Source of the DNA: Bacteroidota bacterium
GTDB lineage: Bacteria > Bacteroidota > Ignavibacteria > Ignavibacteriales > Melioribacteraceae
Reading direction: 5' to 3'
Assembly (NCBI GenBank): GCA_018829205.1
Contig: JAHJUE010000011.1
Coordinates: 62,001 to 126,000, forward strand
Length of the DNA: 64,000 nt
Positions 53,907-61,254 of this stretch are shown piece by piece. The notes under the pieces are model-generated. The model was not told where the DNA came from. It made no database searches and saw only the letters and a list, made by a program, of their open reading frames with translations. A program made the translations under genes and the position numbers. Numbering within the stretch: position 1 is the stretch's first letter; the number at the start of each line of letters is the position of its first letter.

Positions 53907-54707
53907 TTAGTTAAGCTTCCTGACAAATTCCGGTAATAAAATTCTTTCTACTTCAATAGTTTTGCCTGTTTCAGTATCAACTTTAAAAAACATTCCGCAA
54001 AGGTGAACCTGACCTTCGGCATTAATATATTTTTGAGGAGTTTGAAACAAAAATCTGTTTATTGCGGCTTCTGTTTTCATACCAATAATAGAGTCATACG
54101 GACCAGTCATTCCTACATCAGTTATATATCCGGTTCCTTTTGAAAATATTCTTTCATCAGCTGTTTGAATATGTGTATGAGTGCCTACAACGCAGCTTAC
54201 CTTACCGTCAAAGAAATTCGCAAAAGCAAGTTTTTCGGCAGTGGCTTCACCGTGAAAATCAATAAATATTACCTTAGTTTCCGATGAAATCTTTTTAAGC
54301 GCCCATTCGGCAGTTCTAAAAGGACAATCAATAGGAGCCATAAATGCCCTGCCCTGGACATTCATTACCGCTACCTTACCTTTTTTTGTTTCCGCAATAT
54401 AATACCCGTTTCCGTATGTTCCTTTTGGATAATTCAATGGTCTAAGCGAGCGCGGTTCCTGTTTTAAATAATCTTGCGATTGATGTTTGTCCCATGTATG
54501 ATTTCCGCCGGTAATAACCGAAACACCCAATTCAAATAACTGTTTGCCTTCTTTTTCGGTACAACCTTTTCCGTCGGCGGCATTTTCACCGTTTACGATT
54601 GTAATATCTGCGTTATATTTTTTTTGAAGTCCCGGCAGCCACATGTTTACCATATCTAATCCGGGTTTTCCTACTATGTCTCCGATAAATAAAATATTTA
54701 TGTTCAT
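53907..54707 (-). CDS. YmdB-type metallophosphoesterase (TIGR00282-like)
   Basis: Dimetal phosphodiesterase. ILFIGDIVGKPG at the start, VNGENAADGKG, GGNHTWDK, VVGTHTHIQTADERI and DVGMTGP-YDS are the hallmarks of the YmdB group (2',3'-cyclic or cyclic-dinucleotide phosphodiesterases). Length of 266 aa fits. It is followed by the DNA methyltransferase and folD on the same strand and is the first gene of that unit. The natural substrate is unresolved even in studied relatives. Confidence 0.88.
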   Translation of the reverse strand: MNINILFIGDIVGKPGLDMVNMWLPGLQKKYNADITIVNGENAADGKGCTEKEGKQLFELGVSVITGGNHTWDKHQSQDYLKQEPRSLRPLNYPKGTYGNGYYIAETKKGKVAVMNVQGRAFMAPIDCPFRTAEWALKKISSETKVIFIDFHGEATAEKLAFANFFDGKVSCVVGTHTHIQTADERIFSKGTGYITDVGMTGPYDSIIGMKTEAAINRFLFQTPQKYINAEGQVHLCGMFFKVDTETGKTIEVERILLPEFVRKLN

Positions 54708-55055
54708 TAATGCCCTGTTTAATAAGTAATAAATTGCAAATTCTTATAACAAATTCGATGTTAAATATATCGAAAAAACGATGAAGATAAAACAACTTAT
54801 ATATATAGGAATGATTCTACAGTTTTAGTACTAATTTGTTGTTGATTTAATTTGTTTGCAATTCAAATACTTAGGAATTGTTACCATTTGTTACATAAAA
54901 TTTGATGTTAACAATCAAATTTATTATACTTTATACAACTTAAGCTTTTCAAAAAGCTTTAGATGTTTAATAGATTTATAAAAAGGATGATTTAAATTCG
55001 TTATAAACAAGAAATAAAACGAAAAATAATGCTTGAATATTTCAACAATAAGGTA

Positions 55056-55135
55056 TGTTCGGAAATAATAAGCATTAAAGATTATACATTTATTTAACCG
55101 CATCATTTAGATAGCATTTCTATTATTTCCGGACA
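55056..55135. repeat. 80-base element bounded by 15-base inverted repeats
   Basis: TGTTCGGAAATAATA (55056-55070) and TATTATTTCCGGACA (55121-55135) are reverse complements with one mismatch. The 50 bases between are A/T-rich without a reading frame. It could be a MITE-like insertion or a long stem in a 5' leader. Confidence 0.5.
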
Positions 55136-55155
55136 AAATTCATTATCAGAAACAT

Positions 55156-55179
55156 TTCTTCACTTTATTATGTGAAGAA
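55156..55179 (+). promoter_or_regulatory. Hairpin in the leader of the stress-type cluster
   Basis: A perfect 8-bp stem (TTCTTCAC/GTGAAGAA) with an 8-base loop lies 45 bases upstream of the first start codon. No T run follows, so a terminator is unlikely; an RNA stability or regulator-binding role is possible. Confidence 0.35.
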
Positions 55180-55223
55180 TAAAGTCGGTTAATGCAATTA
55201 AAATTAATAAAAGGAGAGTTATT

Positions 55224-55517
55224 ATGGACGACAGAAAAATTTATATCGATAAGTTAGCATCTCAATTAAAAACATGGGATGATGATATAAAAAAATTTGA
55301 AACAAAGGCTAAAAATTCCGCGAGTAATGTAAGATCTCAAATTGAAAGTAAAATTTCGGAAATGCGGATCAAAAAAACAAAGTTTGAGAAACAATTCAAT
55401 GAATTAAAAAACAGCGGCGTCGACGCCTGGAAGGAAATAAAAAACGGCATTGAGAAAGCTGAAAACAATATGAAAGACTCAGTTATAAATGCTAAAGAAA
55501 AATTTATGGATAATTAG
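55224..55517 (+). CDS. Small coiled-coil protein (stress-associated sll1863-like family)
   Basis: 97 aa, almost wholly helical with heptad-like charge patterns: MDDRKIYIDKLASQLKTWDDDIKKFETKAKNSASNV, then FEKQFNELKNSGVDAWKEIKNGIEKAENNMKDSV. This opening and the DAWKEIKNGIEKA stretch resemble small coiled-coil proteins often next to PRC-barrel genes in other bacteria, as I remember them. Their molecular function is not known. The ATG has a good AGGAGA site. It is the first of three plus-strand genes leading to sodC. No signal peptide or membrane helix is visible. Confidence 0.7.
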   Translation: MDDRKIYIDKLASQLKTWDDDIKKFETKAKNSASNVRSQIESKISEMRIKKTKFEKQFNELKNSGVDAWKEIKNGIEKAENNMKDSVINAKEKFMDN

Positions 55518-55588
55518 TTCAGCATAAGAAACTAATTAAACGATTCGAATATGCAGTGAATGTTTGATTGAAAAATATCGGAGGAACT

Positions 55589-56344
55589 ATGTTACATGAA
55601 GCAAAAGAACTTGAACGACTTAAAATTAATGCCAGGGACGGAAACCTTGGTTATGTTTACGATTTTTATTTTGATGATTTGAAGTGGATAACGCGCTACT
55701 TAGTTGTTGATACCGGGAACTGGTTAACTGGCAGAAGGGTTTTAATTTCACCACATTCTATTAACAAACCGGATTACGATAAGAAAGAACTTGCCGTTAA
55801 TCTTGATAAAGAACAAATAGTAGATAGTCCGCATATTTCCGAAGACGAACCTATTTCGCAACAGCACCAGAAGGTACTTGCCGATTATTACGGCTGGCCA
55901 ATTTATTGGTCTGTTGATCCGGCTTTAAATGCCATGGGCGCAATGGAAATGTCCAAAGAAAAAAACAAAGAGGGCGATCCTCATTTAAGAAGTATCCGAG
56001 AAGTAAGGAATTATAACATTGAAGCTACTGACGGGAATATCGGTTATGTTGAGAATTTTATTATTGATGATGAGAACTGGGACATTAAATATCTAATATT
56101 AGATACAAGAAAATGGATGCACTGGCTGCCCGGCGGTGAATACATACTAATAACACCCGGGCTGATTGATAAAATAGACTGGGCAGCATCAAATGTTTAT
56201 ATAAAACTTGATAAAGAAACAATTAAAAACGCTCCTGTATACGAAACTAAAAAGCAAATAGACAATAAATTCGAATATAAATTATATGAGTGGATGAAAG
56301 AATTTATTGATGATACAAAAGAGCACAGCACTTTGCTTAAATAG
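55589..56344 (+). CDS. Tandem PRC-barrel domain protein
   Basis: Two homologous PRC-barrel units. The first is LKINARDGNLGYVYDFYFDDLKWITRYLVVDTGNWLTGRRVLISPHSI (about residues 9-56). The second is YNIEATDGNIGYVENFIIDDENWDIKYLILDTRKWMHWLPGGEYILITPGLI (about 140-190). PRC-barrels serve in RNA processing (RimM), photosynthetic reaction centres and many stress-gene clusters. I start at the ATG at 55589 because a GGAGGAAC site lies 2-9 bases upstream; a TTG at 55568 lacks one. It follows the coiled-coil gene by 71 bases and precedes sodC by 24. Confidence 0.8.
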   Translation: MLHEAKELERLKINARDGNLGYVYDFYFDDLKWITRYLVVDTGNWLTGRRVLISPHSINKPDYDKKELAVNLDKEQIVDSPHISEDEPISQQHQKVLADYYGWPIYWSVDPALNAMGAMEMSKEKNKEGDPHLRSIREVRNYNIEATDGNIGYVENFIIDDENWDIKYLILDTRKWMHWLPGGEYILITPGLIDKIDWAASNVYIKLDKETIKNAPVYETKKQIDNKFEYKLYEWMKEFIDDTKEHSTLLK

Positions 56345-56368
56345 AAAATAGATTTTGGAGGTATCAAT

Positions 56369-56917
56369 ATGAAAAAAATATTATTCTCGTTTTTTGTGTT
56401 TTCCCTTTTATTAGCGGGATGTAAAAATGAAAGAATGGATTACACAAAAAAAACTGAAATAATTGATAAAGCCGTTGCTGTCCTGCAGCCTTTAAACGGA
56501 AGCAGCGTCAGCGGCATAGTATATTTTAAAGAAAAAGGCGGTACTGTAGAAGTTATCGCTGATGTGAAAGGTTTAACTCCAGGCGAACATGGTTTTCATA
56601 TTCATACTTTCGGCGATCTGCGTGCAAACGACGGAAGTTTAACCGGCGGACATTTTAATCCGACAAATATGAAGCACGGCGGACCGGCAACAGAAGAAAG
56701 GCACATTGGCGACCTAGGCAACATTCTCGCTCTTGACGATTCAACAGCACAGTACGTACAAGATAAGATTGCATTTACTATAAACGGAACTAATTCAATA
56801 CTCGGAAGATCCGTTGTAATTCATTCCGGTGAAGATGATTTTAAAACCCAGCCTACGGGAAATTCGGGAACTAAAATTGCTGCAGGAATAATTGGCATTC
56901 AAAACTATGAACAGTAA
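56369..56917 (+). CDS. sodC: Cu/Zn superoxide dismutase-family lipoprotein
   Basis: Signal peptide with lipobox (LLLAGC), so anchored in the outer or inner membrane. Copper ligands: HIH in GFHIHTFGD, the bridging His in GGHFNP, and His in VVIHSGEDD. Zinc ligands: His in MKHGGP, His and Asp in RHIGDLGN. All are present. However, apart from the lipobox there is no cysteine, so the subunit disulfide of classic enzymes is absent. The active-site Arg (usually in GNxGSRxAC) is Lys here: GNSGTKIAAG. Catalysis may be weakened. A terminator follows at 56926. Confidence 0.85.
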   Translation: MKKILFSFFVFSLLLAGCKNERMDYTKKTEIIDKAVAVLQPLNGSSVSGIVYFKEKGGTVEVIADVKGLTPGEHGFHIHTFGDLRANDGSLTGGHFNPTNMKHGGPATEERHIGDLGNILALDDSTAQYVQDKIAFTINGTNSILGRSVVIHSGEDDFKTQPTGNSGTKIAAGIIGIQNYEQ

Positions 56918-56925
56918 TATAAAAT

Positions 56926-56970
56926 GAATGCTGCCGCGGATTTTTAATAACCCCGGCAGCATTCTTTGTC
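56926..56970 (+). terminator. Intrinsic terminator after sodC
   Basis: GAATGCTGCCG (56926-56936) pairs perfectly with CGGCAGCATTC (56954-56964), an 11-bp stem with a 17-base loop, followed by a short T-containing tail (TTTGTCTT). It closes the coiled-coil/PRC/sodC unit. Confidence 0.75.
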
Positions 56971-57163
56971 TTAAATAATTTTAATTATAAATTCCGGTTC
57001 TTAATGAAAACTTAATAACATTTATTCTGTTCCTTTTTTTACTTTTATATTTTCCTGCCAAAAACAATAATATTAATAATTTCATCAATGCTAATTTATA
57101 TTGATAGATTTTTCTTGCTCGCAATTTTTAATTAACTTTACTCATCACAATTTTACATATCCA

Positions 57164-58819
57164 ATGCAGAATATTGAGTTAGAAAATATTTCAATTGACG
57201 AAGCAGAATATTCTGTTTTTGATTTTGAAACTACAGGAACATCGGCTAAGTACGATAAAGTAATTGAAATCGGAATCGTTAAAATAAAAGGCAACGAAAT
57301 AGTTGACACCTACTCAACTTATATAAATCCCGGCAGACAAATTCCGTATTACATAACCGATATAACCGGTATAAAAACAGAAGATATAGCTGACGCGCCG
57401 TATTTTGAAGATATTGTTAATAATATCGAAGATTTTTTCGGCGATTCTATTTTAGTTGCTCATAATTTACAGTTCGATCAATCATTTCTGAAAAGTGAGC
57501 TTTACCAAATAGGACGCGATGAGTTTAAAAACTCAAATTTATGCACCTTAAAAATTGCGAGAAAACTTTATCCGGAATTAAAAAGTAAATCTCTCGGAAG
57601 TTTAGTATCACATTTTAGAATTCTTCACAAGGGAATACACCGCGCACTGGGAGACGCCAGAGCTACAGCGGAAATATTTTTAAAAATGATGAAACACTTA
57701 AAGGATGATCATGATATTGAAACAATATCAGATCTTATAAATTTTCAAAGTGTTCCTTCATCTAAATCATCTTTTAGAATTATCAAAAAAAAGCTTGTTG
57801 GCGATTTTGTATCACTCCCCGATTCACCGGGCGTATATTTTTTTAAAGACGCTAAGGATAAAATAATTTATATTGGCAAAGCTAAGTCGCTTAAAAAACG
57901 AGTAAAAAATTATTTTTCCAACACAGCCGCCAAAAAAGCGAAGAAAATAGTCAGGCAGGCTTCAAGGTTGGGATATCATAAAACCAACTCCGAATTAACC
58001 GCATTACTGACTGAAGCGGAATTAATTAAAAAACATAATCCGCAGCACAATACCATGTTAAAAAAGTTTTCGCAGAATTATTTTATCTGCGCGCAAAATT
58101 CTCATAAATATCCGGACGTAAAAGTAGTTACCGCATTTGACTTTGACGGGAATGATTATTTCGGCCCTTATACATCGCGGGAAACCGCAAACACTCTTGT
58201 TGAAATAGTTAATAAAACTTTTATGATCAGAGAGTGTAATGAAAAAGAATTCGTTAAAAAAAGGAAATGTTATTTGGCAGATATTGAAAGATGCATTGCG
58301 CCGTGCATAAATGATAATATAAAGAAAGAATACAACGAGGAATTAATAAAAGTTTATGATTTTCTTTCAGGCAATAATCAAAATGCCGTTGACAGACTTT
58401 TAAATAAAATGAAAACGCTCGCCGAAAATAAAAAGTATGAAGAGGCGGCAGAAATTAGAGATTCGGTAAATTTAATTTTAAGTCAGCTTAACCGTTCTTC
58501 AATAATTGCCGAACCGATTAATAACGCCAATGTTCTTGTGGAAATAAATGATTTTATAAATAAAGATTTTATTCTTCTTCTTGAGGGAAAAGTTTTTATT
58601 AAGGATTATCTTCTAAATGAAAAAGATTATTTTGAAACAGCGCTGGAGGATTATTTCCAAGGATCAATTCACCTCTTTCAAAATATAAACAGCAAGGACC
58701 TTGAAAAAATAAAAATCGCCGTAGCGTGGATGGTAAAAAACAGAAACAATATTAAAATATATTATTTAAAAGATTATGATAGCTACGAGGATTTGAAAAT
58801 GAAAAGGGCTTTAAGGTAA
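57164..58819 (+). CDS. DnaQ-like exonuclease fused to a UvrC-like GIY-YIG nuclease
   Basis: Two nuclease domains in one chain. Residues 12-165: DEDDh exonuclease with VFDFETTGT (DxE), HNLQFDQSFL and HRALGDARATAEIF (HxxxxD). Residues 215-310: GIY-YIG domain with PGVYFFKDAKDKIIYIGKAKSLKKRVKNYF and a downstream TEAELIKKHNP Glu. A four-cysteine group (IRECNEK ... KRKC ... IERCIAPC) matches the UvrC Fe-S site, then comes a UVR helix (KYEEAAEIRDSVNLI). The UvrC RNase H-like domain and helix-hairpin-helix are missing. I use the ATG at 57164. Similar fusions are known in Actinobacteria and Bacteroidota; the role is probably DNA repair. Confidence 0.85.
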   Translation: MQNIELENISIDEAEYSVFDFETTGTSAKYDKVIEIGIVKIKGNEIVDTYSTYINPGRQIPYYITDITGIKTEDIADAPYFEDIVNNIEDFFGDSILVAHNLQFDQSFLKSELYQIGRDEFKNSNLCTLKIARKLYPELKSKSLGSLVSHFRILHKGIHRALGDARATAEIFLKMMKHLKDDHDIETISDLINFQSVPSSKSSFRIIKKKLVGDFVSLPDSPGVYFFKDAKDKIIYIGKAKSLKKRVKNYFSNTAAKKAKKIVRQASRLGYHKTNSELTALLTEAELIKKHNPQHNTMLKKFSQNYFICAQNSHKYPDVKVVTAFDFDGNDYFGPYTSRETANTLVEIVNKTFMIRECNEKEFVKKRKCYLADIERCIAPCINDNIKKEYNEELIKVYDFLSGNNQNAVDRLLNKMKTLAENKKYEEAAEIRDSVNLILSQLNRSSIIAEPINNANVLVEINDFINKDFILLLEGKVFIKDYLLNEKDYFETALEDYFQGSIHLFQNINSKDLEKIKIAVAWMVKNRNNIKIYYLKDYDSYEDLKMKRALR

Positions 58820-58822
58820 AAC

Positions 58823-58880
58823 TCTGTGGCTTTGTGTCTCTGTGGTAAAATAATTTGCCACAAAGACACGAAGCCACAAT
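58823..58880. repeat. Imperfect palindromic intergenic repeat, copy 3
   Basis: Left arm 58823-58850 (TCTGTGGCTTTGTGTCTCTGTGG core) and right arm 58854-58880 (TTTGCCACAAAGACACGAAGCCACAAT core) are imperfect reverse complements with only a few bases between. It fills the 71-base space between the convergent fusion-nuclease and htpG genes, and so may serve as a two-way terminator. It shares arm sequence with 21591-21670 and 36060-36127. Confidence 0.8.
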
Positions 58881-58890
58881 GAAAGTAAAA

Positions 58891-60792
58891 CTATATTTTT
58901 TTCATAGTAGTATACCAATCGCTGGATTCAGTAAGCATCTGATTAATTCTATTTACAAGTTTATGAGGATCAGCCAAATACCCTTCCATCAGCAGCGAAG
59001 ACTCATATAATTGTTCGGTAACGTTGCTTATATACTCATCGTTCGCGTTCTGTTTGAATACTTTCAGCAGATTACGTATCAATTTATGATCTTCGTTTAA
59101 CTCAAGTACATGAGCGGGAATCGAAGTATCCTTATTAACAATATTCATTATTTTCTGCATTGAAGCAGACATGCCGGTATTCGGATTTACAAGACATGCG
59201 GGGCTTCCTTTTAATCTTTTGGATATTTTAACCTCGGTAACTTTATCGCCAAGAATTTCTTTCATCTTAGAAAATAAACTGTCGAGATGTTTTTTGTCGT
59301 CTTTATTTAGTTCTTCTTTTTTATCCTTTGTTTCTTCCGCGCTTTCAAATTTTTCAAGTGTGGCGAGATCGGCTTGATCAACGGAACGCAAATCAAAATC
59401 CTTGTATTTCATCATTGAGCTTAGAGCGAATTCATCAATCGGATCATAAAGATAAAACACTTCTAATCCCTTACTTTTAAATATTTCAAGATGCGGATCC
59501 TGATCAATTGCCTCTCTGCTCGGACCCATTTTATAATAAATTTCTTTTTGTTCCTTTTTCATTCTGCCTGAATAATCAGCGAATGAAACCAGTTCTTTTT
59601 CATCGGCGGAAACGGATGAGTTAAATCTCAAAAGCTCCAGGTATTTATCTTTATTGGCATAATCGCTGTAACCCAGTTTAAATACTTTGCCGTGTTCTTT
59701 CCAAAATTCGGTAAATTTTTCTTTTTCTTTCTCTGCCATTTTCGTAAGAAATGTAAGAACTTGAGATGTAATACTACTTGAAATTTTGTTAAACACAACA
59801 TTTTCCTGCAGAGTTTCGCGTGAAATATTCAAAGGAAGATCTTCCGAATCCACCACACCTTTAACAAAGCTCAAATATTCCGGCAGGAGATCTTTATTCT
59901 GATGCTGTATTAATACACGTCTTACATATAAATCAAGGCCGTAATTATCACGGTTCATTCCGAACAAATCAAAATTCTTTTTAGGTAAAAACATTAAACT
60001 GTGGAATTGAATCGGAGCATCGATGGATAGATGAATATAATCCAGCGGAGGCTCGTTATCATAAGATAAGAATTTATAAAACTCATCGTACTGTTCTTTT
60101 TTAATATTTGATTTCGGTTCGCGCCAAAGAGCGGTTACTTTATTAATTTGTTCATTTTCAATTTTGATCGGGAAGTTAATAAAATTAGAATGTTTCTTAA
60201 CAATTTGTTCAAGTTTCCATTTATCAGAAAATTCTTTTTCATCTTCTTTTAAATGAACTTCAATAATTGTTCCTCTATCCAGCTTTTCATCAAGTTCCAC
60301 AATTTCATAACTGCCAAGTCCGTCGGAGGTCCATTTTACGGGTTTTTCGTCAGCTTTAAACGATTTGGTTCTTATAGAGACTTTATCCGCAACCATAAAT
60401 ACCGAATAAAAACCGACTCCGAATTTACCTATTATATTGCTAGCGTCCTGCTTATTCTCATTTAATTTTTTTATAAACTCCTCGGAACCTGATTTTGCGA
60501 TTGTTCCGATATTCTTGATTAATTCATCCTTGGTCATTCCAATCCCGGTATCTGAGATTGTAAGAGTATTTTTTTCTTTGTCGAAAGCTAAATTAATTTC
60601 CAACGGTAGGTTTTTATTTTCTATTTCAGTTCCTCTTGTCGATTCGAATCTAAGTTTGTCAAGAGCGTCGGAAGCGTTTGAAATTAGTTCACGCAAAAAT
60701 ATTTCTTTATTAGTATAAAGAGAATGCACTAAAATATTAAGAAGCTGTTTTATTTCAGCCTTAAATTCATATTGTTTTGTTGATCCGGTCAT
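58891..60792 (-). CDS. htpG: Molecular chaperone HtpG (Hsp90)
   Basis: ATP-dependent cytosolic chaperone. GHKL motifs: IFLRELISNASDALDKLRF (N-box), TISDTGIGMTKDEL (G1) and KFGVGFYSVFMVA (G2). The middle domain (DYIHLSIDAPIQFHSLMFLPKK, YVRRVLI, LPLNISRETLQ with the catalytic Arg) and the C-terminal dimerisation part (SKRLKGSPACLVN, HVLELNEDHKL) are intact. Length 633 aa is standard. AGGAG sits 6 bases before the ATG, and a TAnnTTTG-type promoter precedes it. Confidence 0.96.
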   Translation of the reverse strand: MTGSTKQYEFKAEIKQLLNILVHSLYTNKEIFLRELISNASDALDKLRFESTRGTEIENKNLPLEINLAFDKEKNTLTISDTGIGMTKDELIKNIGTIAKSGSEEFIKKLNENKQDASNIIGKFGVGFYSVFMVADKVSIRTKSFKADEKPVKWTSDGLGSYEIVELDEKLDRGTIIEVHLKEDEKEFSDKWKLEQIVKKHSNFINFPIKIENEQINKVTALWREPKSNIKKEQYDEFYKFLSYDNEPPLDYIHLSIDAPIQFHSLMFLPKKNFDLFGMNRDNYGLDLYVRRVLIQHQNKDLLPEYLSFVKGVVDSEDLPLNISRETLQENVVFNKISSSITSQVLTFLTKMAEKEKEKFTEFWKEHGKVFKLGYSDYANKDKYLELLRFNSSVSADEKELVSFADYSGRMKKEQKEIYYKMGPSREAIDQDPHLEIFKSKGLEVFYLYDPIDEFALSSMMKYKDFDLRSVDQADLATLEKFESAEETKDKKEELNKDDKKHLDSLFSKMKEILGDKVTEVKISKRLKGSPACLVNPNTGMSASMQKIMNIVNKDTSIPAHVLELNEDHKLIRNLLKVFKQNANDEYISNVTEQLYESSLLMEGYLADPHKLVNRINQMLTESSDWYTTMKKI

Positions 60793-60827
60793 AATAACTC
60801 CTAATATTTCTGAAAATTTTAAGGATA

Positions 60828-60860
60828 CAAAAATAATTTTTTTTATTGAAATTTTCCAAA
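60828..60860 (-). promoter_or_regulatory. Bacteroidota-type promoter for htpG
   Basis: On the minus strand, TTTG (60857-60860) and TATTTTTG (60828-60835) are separated by 21 bases and match the -33 TTTG / -7 TAnnTTTG pattern of the Bacteroidota primary sigma factor. The htpG ATG is 36 bases downstream. Pattern match only. Confidence 0.45.
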
Positions 60861-60895
60861 TATGCCGCAGAAAAAAAGATTGGATATATAAGCAA

Positions 60896-61180
60896 TTATA
60901 AAAATCTTTGAATTATCATCTTAACCGCCAATCCGCAAATTAAGGCGATTGCTATATACATCAATAGTGTTTTAAATGATTCGAATGTAAAACCAAGGGT
61001 TGATTTATAACCTCTCCAGCCGCATTCCTTGCATCTAAATAATTTTAATACTGTAAATCTTTTTATTAAAGTTTCCCATATATTTCTTGAGCGTGATACT
61101 CTAAGAGTTCCGTTTTTTTTGCATTCAGGACATTTTTGAAATACGGAATCTTTTTTAAATAATATATTTGTACCGGGCAT
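60896..61180 (-). CDS. Zinc-ribbon membrane protein of unknown function
   Basis: 94 aa. A zinc-ribbon pair, CPECKK (residues 17-22) and CKECGW (about 50-55), is separated by a basic stretch (RVSRSRNIWETLIKRF). A single hydrophobic helix lies near the C-terminus (LLMYIAIALICGLAVKMII). The family is unknown to me. The cytoplasmic ribbon plus one membrane anchor suggests a protein- or nucleic-acid-contacting adaptor. It is a lone gene between htpG and the S41 protease, on the same strand, with gaps of 74 and 103 bases. Confidence 0.65.
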   Translation of the reverse strand: MPGTNILFKKDSVFQKCPECKKNGTLRVSRSRNIWETLIKRFTVLKLFRCKECGWRGYKSTLGFTFESFKTLLMYIAIALICGLAVKMIIQRFL

Positions 61181-61254
61181 TTGTTTATTATTTTATTTAT
61201 GAAAATAATATCCGGATATTTTTGAAAATTTAATTACAACCCGGATATATTTAC

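Larger units (their letters stand above)
54708..55223. other. 516-base gap rich in inverted repeats
   Basis: No gene found. It separates the minus-strand YmdB-like unit from the plus-strand stress-type cluster and must hold promoters for both. It contains AAATTTGAT / ATCAAATTT (54898-54906 and 54914-54922, perfect arms around a GTTAACA spacer), an AAGCTTTT/AAAAGCTT palindrome (54942-54959), a 15-base inverted repeat pair (55056-55070 and 55121-55135, one mismatch) and a TTCTTCAC/GTGAAGAA hairpin (55156-55179). Individual roles are unknown. Confidence 0.65.

Noticed and set aside
54942-54959. AAGCTTTT/AAAAGCTT palindrome as a terminator
   Set aside because: Loop of only two bases and no T run on either strand; likely chance in A/T-rich DNA.
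54924-55106. Open 60-codon frame on the minus strand in the long gap
   Set aside because: No ribosome-binding site, low-complexity composition with many F, Y and K residues, and it overlaps the inverted-repeat pair at 55056-55135.
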